Shown: piece after piece, positions 38,242 to 47,280 of the stretch
Position numbering within the stretch: the stretch's first letter is position 1
Layout of the letters: every line of letters begins with the position of its first letter
From: Streptomyces bluensis
GTDB lineage: Bacteria > Actinomycetota > Actinomycetes > Streptomycetales > Streptomycetaceae
Length of the DNA: 64,000 nucleotides
Direction of reading: 5' to 3'
NCBI RefSeq assembly: GCF_014650715.1
Contig: NZ_BMVM01000010.1
Location: 124,001 to 188,000, forward strand
Made by a program: the position numbers and the translations under genes
The notes under the pieces: generated by a model
The model's input: the letters and a program-made list of their open reading frames with translations, nothing else
Database searches by the model: none
What the model was told of the DNA's origin: nothing

Positions 38242-40863
38242 ATGAGCACCGAGGAGCAACCGGACCGCACCCCCGAGGGCGCCCCCCGTTCCCTGGCGGA
38301 AGCCCTCCGCACGAGGGACGACCGCTCCCTGTCCGCACTCCTCCGCACCCGCCCCGACCTCATCACCCCCGTCCCCACGGACCTCACCCAACTCGCCACC
38401 CGAGCCGGCACCCGCGCCTCCGTCGTCCGCGCCCTGGAACGCCTGGACCACTTCGCCCTGCAGACCGCCCAGGCCCTGGCCGTGGCTCCCGACCCGGCCC
38501 CGTACGACGCGCTGCTCGGCCTCATGGCGGGCGACACCCCCGACGAGACGGTCACCGCCGCCCTCCCCCGCGCCCTCGGCACCCTCCGCGAGCAGGCCCT
38601 GGTCTGGGGCCCCGACGACCGTCTGCGTCTGGTCCGCACCGCCCGCGAACTGCTCGCCCCGTCCCCGCAGCACCCGTCGCCCACCGGCCTCGGCCCGACC
38701 GTCGCCGAAGCCACCGCCGGGATGTCACCGGGCCGCGTCCAGGAGATCCTCACCACGGCCGGCCTCCCCAGCACCCACGACTCGGTCTCGGCCGTGGCGT
38801 CCCTCACCGCCCTCTTCACCGACCGCACCCGCATGGCCGCGCTCCTGTCGGCCGCGCCCGCCGAGTCGCTGGACGTGCTCACCCGACTGGTCTGGGGCCC
38901 GCCCTACGGCCAGGTCACCGCCCACCCGGCACCTCATCTGCGCTGGCTGCTGGACCGCGGCCTGCTTCTGCCGACGGCACCCGGCACGGTCGTCCTGCCC
39001 CGCGAGGTCGCCCTGCGCCTGCGCGAGGGCCGGGCGCACCGGGAGACGGAACCCCTGGCTCCGCCCTTGGAGGCCGCCGCCACGCACCGTCCACAGGCTG
39101 TGGACGCCGCGGCGGCCGGCCAGGCGTACACGGCGCTCACGACGGTCGAGGAACTCCTGAAGGACTGGGACGAGGGCGGCCCGGCCGTGCTCCGGGCCGG
39201 CGGCCTGAGCGTCCGCGACCTCAAACGCACCGCCACGGCCCTGGACGTGTCCGAACCGATCGCCGCCTTCTGGGTCGAACTCGCCTACGCGGCGGGCCTG
39301 TTGGCGTCCGACGGTGAGGCGGACGAGCGGTACGCCGCGACGCCCGCGTACGACGAGTGGCTGGAGCTGCCCACCGCCGAACGCTGGATCCGCCTGGCCA
39401 CGGCGTGGCTGACGGCGACCCGTACGGCGGGCCTGGTCGGGGGGCGGGACGCGAAGGACCGTACGCTGTCCGCGCTGGGCCCGGGCCTGGACCGGTCGGC
39501 CGCGCCGGAGGTCCGGTACCGGGTGCTCGCCCTGCTGGCGGGGCTCCCCGAGGGCACATCGGCCACGGCCGACTCGGTACTCGCCCGCCTCCGCTGGGAA
39601 CGCCCGCTGCGGAGCCCCCAGACCGACCCGCACAGAACACCAAGCACCCCAAGCACCCCCGGCCCAGGCGGCACCCCGAGGGACGACCTGCGCTCCCGGC
39701 TCGCCCAATGGACGCTGTCCGAGGCGGAGATGCTGGGCGTCACGGGCCGCGGCGCCCTGTCCTCGCACGGCCGGGCACTGCTGGGCCTGCCCACGGCGAC
39801 CACAGCCGGCACAGCCGACACAGCCGTCCTGCCCGCGGAACCCGGCGACAAGCTCCCGGCACACCACCAGCACACGCCCCCGACCGCCCCCTTGGAGCCC
39901 CTCGGCCCGGCCGAGCAGGCCGCGGCCGCCGTCCACGCCGCCCGCCTCCTCACCCCGCTGCTCCCCGAACCGCTGGACCACGTCCTCCTCCAGGCGGACC
40001 TGACGGCGGTGGCTCCCGGCCCGCTGCAACGCCCGCTGGCCGACACCCTCGACGTGCTGGCGGACGTGGAGTCGAAGGGCGGGGCCACCGTCTACCGCTT
40101 CACCCCGGCCTCGGTGCGCCGGGCCCTGGACGCGGGCCGCTCGGCCTCCGACCTGCACGCGTTCCTGACGGCCCACTCCCGCACCCCGGTCCCGCAGCCG
40201 CTCGCGTATCTGATCGACGACGTGGCCCGCAGGCACGGCCACCTCCGCGTCGGCGCGGCCTCCGCCTACGTCCGCTGCGACGACGACACGATCCTGGGCG
40301 AGATCCTCGCCGACAAACGCTCCGCGCCCCTCCGTCTGCGCCGCCTTGCCCCCACCGTGCTGGCCGCCCAGACGGACCCGGCCACCCTCCTGGACGGCCT
40401 GCGTTCCCTGGGCTACGCCCCGGCCGCCGAGTCCGCCGAGGGCGACGTCCTGATCACCCGCGCCCACGCCCACCGCACCCCGCCGCGCACGGCTCCGGAA
40501 CCGGTCCCGGAGGGTCCGCCGCCGCCGGACGACACCCTCCTCACGGCCGCCCTCCGCGCCATCCGCGCGGGCGACCGCGCCTCCACCGCTCCCCGCAAGG
40601 CGACGGCCCCCGCCCCCGGCGGCTCCCTGCCCCGCACCAGCTCCGCCGAGACCCTCGCCACGATGCAGGCCGCCGTCCTCACCGGCGAGGCCCTCTGGAT
40701 CGGCTACGTCAACGCCGAGGGCAGCGCCAGCCAGCGCGTCATCGCCCCCGTCCGCGTCGAGGGCGGCTTCGTCACGGCGTACGACCACACGGCGGACGAG
40801 GTGCGCACGTATCCGCTGCACCGGGTGACGGGCGTGGCGGAGCTGGCCGACGGCACGCCGTAA
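38242..40863 (+). CDS. Helicase-associated (XPB-linked) protein
   Basis: 873 residues from the ATG at 38242; GTG at 38233 is an alternative. No Walker motifs are present. It contains tandem winged-helix-like segments ('TRASVVRALERLDHFALQTAQAL', 'LKRTATALDVSEPIAAFWVELAY') and ends with 'ALLTGEALWIGYVNAEGS'-like WYL-type beta strands ('WIGYVNAEGSASQRVIAPVRVEGG'). 'LLQADLTAVAPGPLQ' is the conserved core of the helicase C-terminal-domain family PF13625. In actinobacteria this protein is encoded close to the XPB helicase, here 2 kb downstream, and it is assumed to work with it in DNA repair or transcription. Confidence 0.85.
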   Translation: MSTEEQPDRTPEGAPRSLAEALRTRDDRSLSALLRTRPDLITPVPTDLTQLATRAGTRASVVRALERLDHFALQTAQALAVAPDPAPYDALLGLMAGDTPDETVTAALPRALGTLREQALVWGPDDRLRLVRTARELLAPSPQHPSPTGLGPTVAEATAGMSPGRVQEILTTAGLPSTHDSVSAVASLTALFTDRTRMAALLSAAPAESLDVLTRLVWGPPYGQVTAHPAPHLRWLLDRGLLLPTAPGTVVLPREVALRLREGRAHRETEPLAPPLEAAATHRPQAVDAAAAGQAYTALTTVEELLKDWDEGGPAVLRAGGLSVRDLKRTATALDVSEPIAAFWVELAYAAGLLASDGEADERYAATPAYDEWLELPTAERWIRLATAWLTATRTAGLVGGRDAKDRTLSALGPGLDRSAAPEVRYRVLALLAGLPEGTSATADSVLARLRWERPLRSPQTDPHRTPSTPSTPGPGGTPRDDLRSRLAQWTLSEAEMLGVTGRGALSSHGRALLGLPTATTAGTADTAVLPAEPGDKLPAHHQHTPPTAPLEPLGPAEQAAAAVHAARLLTPLLPEPLDHVLLQADLTAVAPGPLQRPLADTLDVLADVESKGGATVYRFTPASVRRALDAGRSASDLHAFLTAHSRTPVPQPLAYLIDDVARRHGHLRVGAASAYVRCDDDTILGEILADKRSAPLRLRRLAPTVLAAQTDPATLLDGLRSLGYAPAAESAEGDVLITRAHAHRTPPRTAPEPVPEGPPPPDDTLLTAALRAIRAGDRASTAPRKATAPAPGGSLPRTSSAETLATMQAAVLTGEALWIGYVNAEGSASQRVIAPVRVEGGFVTAYDHTADEVRTYPLHRVTGVAELADGTP

Positions 40864-40919
40864 GTCGGCAGGCCATGAAGCGGAACGCCTGGCCGTTCCC
40901 CCTCACGAGGGAGCTTGCC

Positions 40920-40942
40920 GCGCGCCCCGCATCGCGGCGCGC
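40920..40942. terminator. GC hairpin after the helicase-associated gene
   Basis: GCGCGCC (40920-40926) pairs with GGCGCGC (40936-40942) around a 9-base loop. It lies 57 bases behind the stop codon and in front of the small secreted-protein gene. Confidence 0.4.
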
Positions 40943-40996
40943 GCCGCTGGGCAGCCACTCACGGCCCGTCCGAACCGTGAAAGGCCGCCACCACTC

Positions 40997-41233
40997 ATGC
41001 ACACCGCATCCGTCACCCCCAGCGCGAACGCCACCTGTTCCCGCGCCGCCCTCCTCGCCGCCGTGACCGTCGTCGTGCTCGGCGCTCTCGCGCCCGCGAC
41101 AGCGGCGGCGTCGGCAACGGCGGCCAAGTCGTCGCCGCTGCCCCTCCCGGCCGCCGAGTCCCTGGTCACCGAGTCCCTGGTCACGGTGGAGGGGCCGTTG
41201 ATCAACAACCTCACTCTGCCCATGACGAAGTAG
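40997..41233 (+). CDS. Small secreted protein, 78 residues
   Basis: A signal peptide ('CSRAALLAAVTVVVLGALAPATAAA', cleavage near ATA-AA) leaves a mature peptide of about 40 residues: 'AAKSSPLPLPAAESLVTESL' and 'VTVEGPLINNLTLPMTK'. The segment LVTESLVTVEG contains a short internal duplication (SLVTESLVT). It lacks Cys and the chaplin or rodlin repeats. A GAAAGG lies 14 bases before the ATG, a little far. The stop overlaps the convergent fusion gene by 23 bases. Function unknown; an exported peptide of the cell wall or aerial surface is possible. Confidence 0.6.
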   Translation: MHTASVTPSANATCSRAALLAAVTVVVLGALAPATAAASATAAKSSPLPLPAAESLVTESLVTVEGPLINNLTLPMTK

Positions 41234-42608
41234 CCCGCCGCGTGCGGTAGCTCTCCCCGTCGAGCCGGACGATCTCGGCGTGGTGGGCGAGCCGGTCGGC
41301 CATCGCCGCCGCGGCTCCCCCGCCGAAGATCTCGTCCCAGCGGCCGAGCGGGCGGTCGCTGGTCACGATCAGCGAGGCGCGTTCGTAGCGGTGCGCTACC
41401 AGTTGGAAGAACAGGTGGGCCGTGTCCGCGTCGAAGGGGACGTAGCCGACCTCGTCGACGATCAGCACGGCGTGGGCGTCGAGCGCGGCCAGTTCCTCGG
41501 CCAGCCGGCCCTCGGCACGGGCACCGGACAGCCGGGCGGCCCACTCCGCGGCGGTCGCGAACAGCACCCGGTGACCGGCCTCGCAGGCGCGGACGCCGAG
41601 ACCGGTCGCGAGATGCGTCTTGCCGGTGCCGGGGGCACCGACGAACACGACGTTCCGCCGGGCGGTGACGAAGTCCAGCTTGCCGAGCCGGGCCACGGTC
41701 TCCCGGTCGAAACCGCGCGGGTGGTCCTCGTCGAACTCCTCCAGCAGCTTGCGGGAGGGGAACCCCGCGGCACGGATCCGGGTCTCGGCGCCCGCCTCGT
41801 ACGCGGCCGGGGTGCGCTGGACCTGGGCCGGAACCGGAACCGGAACCGGGGCGGAAACCGGAACTGAGGCCGGAACCGGCACCGGGTCGGAAACCGCAAC
41901 CGGGGCGGGCGGCGCGGAAAGCTCGTGCCGCGCGGGCCGGTGCTCACCGCGCGCTCCGGGCTCCCCGTGCCCGTCGCCACGCCCGTGCTGTTCCTCCCGC
42001 TCCTTGTGTCCCCGGTCCGCACGCATCGCCATCGGCCCCGACATGTACGCCAGGATCGCCGCCGACGCGATGAAGGCCATGTGGATCACCGTGCCCCACA
42101 GCAGGGCGTGGCGCGAGGTGTGGTGGACGTCGACGAACATCTGGAGGAGATGGACGGAGGAGATGCCCACGATGGCGGTGGCGAGCTTGACCTTCAGTAC
42201 GTTGGAGTTGACGTGGGAGAGCCATTCGGGCTGGTCCCGGTGGCCTTGGAGGCCGATGCGCGAGACGAAGGTCTCGTAGCCGCCGACGATCACCATGATG
42301 AGCAGGTTCGCGATCATGACGACGTCGACGAGTTTGAGGACCGCGAGCATCACGTACGTCTCGGTCGCCTGCCCCGTCACGCAGCGGAGAATTAAACTCC
42401 ACAGCTCCTTGAAGAACTTGTAGACGTACACGCCCTGGGCCGCCACCAGCCCGAAGTACAGCGGCGCCTGAAGCCAGCGGGTCGCGAACAGGGCGTACCC
42501 CAGCGTCGCGGTCGTCGGGGAGGCTGGGGACGTGAGGGACTGACTGCGACCGGGCAAGGGGCTCACTCCAGGGCTACGGCACGGGCTGTGACCTGCACGG
42601 TCCGCCAT
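41211..42608 (-). CDS. Fusion: UPF0114 membrane domain plus IstB/DnaC-like ATPase
   Basis: 465 residues. Residues about 40-190 form a UPF0114 (YqhA) domain: 'WLQAPLYFGLVAAQGVYVYKF', 'LVDVVMIANLLIMVIVGGYE' and 'SSVHLLQMFVDV', with four helices. After a linker rich in Pro-Val repeats (PVPVPASVPVSAPVPVPVP) comes an AAA+ domain like the IS21 helper IstB: Walker A GAPGTGKT (from G324), 'AVLIVDEVGYVPFD' (Walker B), 'FFQLVAHRYERASLIVTSDRP' and 'RLAHHAEIVRLDGESYR'. No IS21 transposase is nearby. The frame is open and in register through the linker, so the fusion is real in this sequence. I know no function for this combination. Confidence 0.85.
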   Translation of the reverse strand: MADRAGHSPCRSPGVSPLPGRSQSLTSPASPTTATLGYALFATRWLQAPLYFGLVAAQGVYVYKFFKELWSLILRCVTGQATETYVMLAVLKLVDVVMIANLLIMVIVGGYETFVSRIGLQGHRDQPEWLSHVNSNVLKVKLATAIVGISSVHLLQMFVDVHHTSRHALLWGTVIHMAFIASAAILAYMSGPMAMRADRGHKEREEQHGRGDGHGEPGARGEHRPARHELSAPPAPVAVSDPVPVPASVPVSAPVPVPVPAQVQRTPAAYEAGAETRIRAAGFPSRKLLEEFDEDHPRGFDRETVARLGKLDFVTARRNVVFVGAPGTGKTHLATGLGVRACEAGHRVLFATAAEWAARLSGARAEGRLAEELAALDAHAVLIVDEVGYVPFDADTAHLFFQLVAHRYERASLIVTSDRPLGRWDEIFGGGAAAAMADRLAHHAEIVRLDGESYRTRRATSSWAE

Positions 42609-42768
42609 TCTGCGCAGTCAGTGCCGTATATCCGAATTCCGGCCACTCATTGGAGTGGATAGACATCCGATACGACGTGACGCGGACGTCACCCTCGATC
42701 CGCACCGGCCCGCACCCCGACCGGGCCCGATCGGGCACACTGGACGTTTGGCCGAGCAGAGCCATCCT

Positions 42769-42810
42769 GAAGGCCACCCGAAGGCCATCCCGAAGGCCAC
42801 CCCGAAAGGC
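42769..42810 (+). repeat. 12-bp tandem repeat ending in the XPB ribosome binding site
   Basis: Three and a half copies of GAAGGCCACCCC run from 42769 to 42810; the last one has become GAAAGGC, the likely ribosome binding site of the helicase gene that starts at 42819. Confidence 0.7.
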
Positions 42811-42818
42811 AGCCGCGC

Positions 42819-44462
42819 GTGACTGGTCCACTCATCGTCCAGAGCGACAAGACCCTCCTGCTCGAAGTCGACCACGAGCAGGCCGACGACTGCCGCCGGG
42901 CGATCGCGCCGTTCGCGGAGCTGGAGCGGGCTCCGGAGCACATCCACACCTACCGTGTGACCCCGCTCGGCCTGTGGAACGCGCGGGCGGCCGGGCACGA
43001 CGCCGAGCAGGTCGTGGACGCGCTGGTGCAGTACAGCCGGTATCCGGTGCCGCACGCGCTGCTGGTGGACGTCGCGGAGACGATGGACCGCTACGGGCGG
43101 CTGACCCTCACCAAGCACCCCGCCCACGGACTCGTCCTCACCACCACCGACCGGCCGGTGCTGGAGGAGATCCTGCGGTCGAAGAGGGTCGCTCCGCTCG
43201 TCGGGGCCCGTATCGACCAGGACACCGTCGCCGTGCACCCCTCCGAGCGCGGGCAGATCAAGCAGACGCTGCTGAAGCTGGGCTGGCCGGCCGAGGACCT
43301 AGCCGGGTACGTGGACGGCGAGGCGCACCCGATCGAGCTGGCCGAGGACGGCTGGGCGCTGCGCCCGTACCAGAAGCAGGCGGTGGAGAACTTCTGGCAC
43401 GGCGGCTCCGGGGTGGTCGTGCTCCCCTGTGGCGCGGGCAAGACGCTGGTCGGCGCCGGGTCCATGGCCCAGGCCAAGGCGACCACGCTCATCCTCGTCA
43501 CGAACACCGTCTCCGCCCGGCAGTGGAAGCACGAGCTGGTGCGGCGCACCTCGCTGACCGAGGACGAGATCGGCGAGTACAGCGGGACGAAGAAGGAGAT
43601 CCGGCCGGTCACCATCGCGACGTACCAGGTGCTGACGACGAAGCGGAAGGGCGTCTACCCGCATCTGGAGCTCTTCGACTCCCGCGACTGGGGTCTGATC
43701 GTCTACGACGAGGTGCACCTGCTGCCCGCGCCGGTCTTCAAGTTCACGGCGGATCTTCAGGCGCGCCGGCGCCTCGGGCTGACCGCGACGCTCGTACGGG
43801 AGGACGGCCGGGAGTCGGACGTGTTCTCGCTGATCGGGCCCAAGCGGTTCGACGCGCCGTGGAAGGAGATCGAGGCGCAGGGCTACATCGCGCCGGCCGA
43901 CTGCGTGGAGGTCCGGGTCAACCTCACGGACGGCGAGCGGCTCGCGTACGCGACCGCCGAGACCGAGGAGAAGTACCGCTACTGCGCGACGACGGACACG
44001 AAGCGGAAGGTGGCGGAGGCGCTGGTGCGGCGCTTCGCCGGGCAGCAGATCCTCGTCATCGGGCAGTACATCGACCAACTCGACGAACTGGGCGAGCACT
44101 TGAACGCGCCGGTGATCAAGGGGGAGACCAGCAACGCCCAGCGGGAGAAGCTCTTCGACGCGTTCCGTGAGGGCGAGATCAGCGTGCTGGTGGTGTCCAA
44201 GGTCGCGAACTTCTCGATCGACCTGCCGGAGGCGACGGTCGCGATCCAGGTGTCCGGCACGTTCGGGTCACGGCAGGAGGAGGCCCAGCGGCTGGGGCGG
44301 GTGCTGCGGCCCAAGGCGGACGGTCACCAGGCCCACTTCTACTCCGTCGTCGCCCGCGACACCATCGACCAGGACTTCGCGGCCCACCGCCAGCGCTTCC
44401 TGGCCGAACAGGGCTACGCGTACCGGATCGTGGACGCGGACGAGCTCCTGGCCGAGAGCTGA
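42819..44462 (+). CDS. XPB-type DNA repair helicase
   Basis: 547 residues. The N-terminal domain ('GPLIVQSDKTLLLEVDHEQADD', residues 3-24 region) is the bacterial XPB damage-recognition-like part. Helicase motifs are Walker A LPCGAGKT (around 203-208), 'VTNTVSARQWKHEL', DEVH at 297-300, 'LGLTATLVREDGRE' (RED motif), and the C-terminal 'SGTFGSRQEEAQRLGRVLRP'. XPB is a 3'-5' superfamily 2 helicase involved in nucleotide excision repair. The GTG start follows AAAGG. It pairs functionally with the helicase-associated protein at 38.2 kb. Confidence 0.95.
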   Translation: MTGPLIVQSDKTLLLEVDHEQADDCRRAIAPFAELERAPEHIHTYRVTPLGLWNARAAGHDAEQVVDALVQYSRYPVPHALLVDVAETMDRYGRLTLTKHPAHGLVLTTTDRPVLEEILRSKRVAPLVGARIDQDTVAVHPSERGQIKQTLLKLGWPAEDLAGYVDGEAHPIELAEDGWALRPYQKQAVENFWHGGSGVVVLPCGAGKTLVGAGSMAQAKATTLILVTNTVSARQWKHELVRRTSLTEDEIGEYSGTKKEIRPVTIATYQVLTTKRKGVYPHLELFDSRDWGLIVYDEVHLLPAPVFKFTADLQARRRLGLTATLVREDGRESDVFSLIGPKRFDAPWKEIEAQGYIAPADCVEVRVNLTDGERLAYATAETEEKYRYCATTDTKRKVAEALVRRFAGQQILVIGQYIDQLDELGEHLNAPVIKGETSNAQREKLFDAFREGEISVLVVSKVANFSIDLPEATVAIQVSGTFGSRQEEAQRLGRVLRPKADGHQAHFYSVVARDTIDQDFAAHRQRFLAEQGYAYRIVDADELLAES

Positions 44463-44468
44463 GCCCGG

Positions 44469-44687
44469 TCAGTCACGGAAGCGGGCGGTGCCTCCGCGGC
44501 GGCGTACGCCCGCCTCGTCCGTGTACTCGCCCAGCACGGCCACCTCGAAGGCGGCGCCGACGAACACCTTGATCGCGCGCACCGCGTCGCCCAGCCAGTG
44601 ACGGTGGTGGTGGCCGTCGTCGACGGCCGTCGCCCCGGACGGCGGACCGTGCCGGGAGGGGATCGGGGAGAAGGTCGCTGCACTCAT
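44469..44687 (-). CDS. Hypothetical 72-residue protein
   Basis: From the ATG at 44687: 'MSAATFSPIPSRHGPPSG', a His-rich patch 'DDGHHHRHWLGD' and a helix 'AVRAIKVFVGAAFEVAVLGEY', ending 'DEAGVRRRGGTARFRD'. It lies back to back with the XPB gene with only 6 bases between stops. The composition is less Arg/Pro-biased than that of shadow frames, which supports it as real. No family recognised. Confidence 0.55.
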   Translation of the reverse strand: MSAATFSPIPSRHGPPSGATAVDDGHHHRHWLGDAVRAIKVFVGAAFEVAVLGEYTDEAGVRRRGGTARFRD

Positions 44688-45114
44688 ATGTCCATGATGC
44701 GATCGATGCCCCCCGAATGGCGTCGGTCCAGGGAGCCAATTCTCCCGGCCGCTCCGTCCCTCTCAGGTCTGCCGTCCCGTACGCCTCTGAGGTGAGGCGA
44801 TCCCCTAGGGATACGGCGTCCCAACCCCGAGGCCGACTGACTTCCGAGCTCCGAGCCCCGAGGCCGACTGACCTCCGAGCCCCGAGTCCCGAGTCCCGAG
44901 GTGCAGGAAAATCCGTTCGCCGCCGCAGCTCTGCCTCCCCTACAATCTCCGCTCTTGCCCGCCTCCCTTCGGAGTGCCGCCGACCGGACGGAAACCGGAC
45001 GGTACAGCCACACGTTCCCGCGTCATCACCCACGGCAGTCGACCGGTCACGCGCCCGCGGTACCTCCGTCCCGCGCCACCGGTCGGCACACCGTCACGCC
45101 CGGAGGCAGAACCC
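44688..45114 (+). promoter_or_regulatory. Promoter region of the HelR-like gene with short repeats
   Basis: This 427-base gap holds two 31-base direct repeats (44825-44855 and 44856-44886, each starting CCCCGAGGCCGACTGAC) followed by two TCCCGAG copies (to 44900), then a good -10 box TACAAT at 44941-44946. The leader to the GTG at 45115 is about 160 bases. I saw no copy of the rifamycin-associated element as I remember it. Confidence 0.5.
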
Positions 45115-47220
45115 GTGTCCACCCAGCCCGCCGACCTCACCGATCCCGCCGACCCCACCGATCCCGCCGATCCCACTGACCCGCTCGCCCGTGAGCGGGC
45201 CCATCTCTCCTCCTCCCGGGCCGCGCTGCGGACCATGCGGGAGGACGTCGAGTCGCTCGACATCCGTGACGTCACCGCGAACTGGGTGAACGCGGAGGCG
45301 CTCCAGCACCAGATCAGCGAGCGCATCAAGGCCCTCGCCGACCTCAGCGACACGCCCCTCTTCTTCGGCCGCCTCGACTACCTCCACGCCCCGGGCGCCG
45401 AGCAGGCGGAGGGCGCGGAAGGGGAGAGGTTCTACATCGGGCGCCGTCATGTGCACGATGCGGCCGGTGACCCCATGGTCATCGACTGGCGTGCGCCCGT
45501 GTCGCAGCCCTTCTACCGGGCGTCCAAGCGGGACCCGATGGACATCGGTCTGCGCCGCCGTTTCGGGTACACAGGCGGCGACCTCACCGCCTACGAGGAC
45601 GAGCACCTCTCCGACCCTTCCGAGGCGGCCACCACCAGCAAGCTGCTCCAGCAGGAGATCGAGCGCCCGCGCGTCGGTCCGATGCGCGACATCGTGGCGA
45701 CGATCCAGCCCGAGCAGGACGAGATCGTCCGGAGCGGGCTGGCGGGCACGGTCTGTGTGCAGGGCGGTCCGGGCACCGGGAAGACGGCCGTCGGCCTGCA
45801 CCGCGTCGCGTATCTCCTCTACGCCTTCCGTGAGCGTCTCGCCCGCACGGGCACCCTCGTCATCGGACCGAACCGTTCCTTCCTCCACTACATCGAGCAA
45901 GTGCTGCCCGCGCTGGGCGAGTTGGAGGTGAAGCAGGCAACCGTCGACGACCTCGTGGCACACGTCGAAGTGCGCGGCACCGACGACGCGGCAGCGGCCG
46001 TCGTCAAGGGCGACGCCCGGATGGCTCAGGTGCTGCGCCGTGCCGTGCGCTCGCACGTCACGATGCCCACCGAGCCGGTCGTGGTGGTGCGCGGCTCGCG
46101 TCGCTGGCGCGTCCCGGCGTACGAACTCGAAGACATCGTCCGGGAGTTGCTGGAGCGCGACATGCGCTACGGCGCCGCCCGCGAGGCTCTGCCGCAGCGG
46201 ATCGCGCACGCGGTGCTCGTCCAGATGGAGCGCTCGGGCGAGGCGCCGGACGACCGCGTGCAGGATGCCGTGGCGCGCAACCCCGCGGTGAAGGCGGCCG
46301 TCAAGGCGATCTGGCCGCCCGTCGACCCCGCGAAACTGGTGCTGCGCCTCCTCACGGACGCGGACTTCCTCGCCGTCCACGCGGACGGTGTCCTCACGGA
46401 CGACGAGCAGAAGACGATCCTGTGGGCGAGGCCGGCCCGGAGCGTCAAGTCGGCCAAGTGGTCGGCGGCCGACGCCGTACTGATCGACGAGGCGACCGAC
46501 CTCGTCCAGCGCACCCACTCGCTCGGCCATGTCGTGCTCGACGAGGCGCAGGACCTGTCCCCCATGCAGTACCGCGCGGTGGGCCGCCGCTGCACCACCG
46601 GGTCCGCGACCGTGCTCGGCGACCTCGCGCAGGGCACCACGCCCTGGGCGACGCGGAGTTGGGAGGAGGCGCTCGCCCACCTCGGCAAGGGCGACGCCGT
46701 GGTCGAGGAGCTCACGGCCGGTTTCCGCGTGCCCACGGACGTGATCACGTACGCGTCCCGGCTGCTTCCCCACATCGCGCCGGGGCTGACCCCGGTGGCG
46801 TCGGTCCGCGAGAACCCGGGGTTCTTCGAGCTCCGCGACCTCCGTGCGACCACACCCGGTAACGACCCGGACGCCCAGGTCGTCGCCGCCTGCGAGGAGT
46901 TGCTGCGCCACGAGGGCTCGGTCGGTCTCATCGCCGCCGACGCCCGTGTCCCCGCCCTCACCGAGGCGCTCTCGGCGGCCGGCATCGCCCACCTCGACCC
47001 CGGCGAGGAGACGACGCCCGACAGGCGCCTCACCCTGGTCCCCGCCTCGCTGGCCAAGGGACTGGAGTACGACTACGTGGTCCTGGACGAACCCCGGGCG
47101 GTCGTCGACGGCGAACCCGACGAACGCACCGGCCTGCGCCGCCTCTATGTGGCGCTCACCCGTGCGGTGTCGGGCCTGATCGTGACGCACGCGGCAGGGC
47201 TGCCGCCGCAACTCGCCTGA
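45115..47220 (+). CDS. HelD/HelR-type superfamily 1 helicase (RNA polymerase recycling)
   Basis: 701 residues from the GTG at 45115, 8 bases after GGAGG. The first 20 residues are a DPADPTDP repeat. Then a coiled coil ('LARERAHLSSSRAALRTMRE'), 'GDPMVIDWRAPVSQPFYRA', Walker A GGPGTGKT (217-224), 'VVLDEAQDLSPMQYRAVGRR' and 'VPASLAKGLEYDYVVLDEP' follow. This is the HelD/HelR family, which pries RNA polymerase off DNA; in Streptomyces HelR also displaces rifamycins and gives tolerance. The sequence fits the shorter actinobacterial form. Confidence 0.88.
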   Translation: MSTQPADLTDPADPTDPADPTDPLARERAHLSSSRAALRTMREDVESLDIRDVTANWVNAEALQHQISERIKALADLSDTPLFFGRLDYLHAPGAEQAEGAEGERFYIGRRHVHDAAGDPMVIDWRAPVSQPFYRASKRDPMDIGLRRRFGYTGGDLTAYEDEHLSDPSEAATTSKLLQQEIERPRVGPMRDIVATIQPEQDEIVRSGLAGTVCVQGGPGTGKTAVGLHRVAYLLYAFRERLARTGTLVIGPNRSFLHYIEQVLPALGELEVKQATVDDLVAHVEVRGTDDAAAAVVKGDARMAQVLRRAVRSHVTMPTEPVVVVRGSRRWRVPAYELEDIVRELLERDMRYGAAREALPQRIAHAVLVQMERSGEAPDDRVQDAVARNPAVKAAVKAIWPPVDPAKLVLRLLTDADFLAVHADGVLTDDEQKTILWARPARSVKSAKWSAADAVLIDEATDLVQRTHSLGHVVLDEAQDLSPMQYRAVGRRCTTGSATVLGDLAQGTTPWATRSWEEALAHLGKGDAVVEELTAGFRVPTDVITYASRLLPHIAPGLTPVASVRENPGFFELRDLRATTPGNDPDAQVVAACEELLRHEGSVGLIAADARVPALTEALSAAGIAHLDPGEETTPDRRLTLVPASLAKGLEYDYVVLDEPRAVVDGEPDERTGLRRLYVALTRAVSGLIVTHAAGLPPQLA

Positions 47221-47230
47221 GTTGTTGCGC

Positions 47231-47262
47231 CGTTGAGCCGTTGAGCCGTTGAGCCGTTGAGC
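47231..47262. repeat. Four tandem copies of CGTTGAGC
   Basis: An 8-bp unit is repeated exactly four times between the convergent helicase and cutC genes. It can slip easily during replication and may vary in copy number. Confidence 0.85.
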
Positions 47263-47280
47263 CGTACGCGGTGCGGAGAG

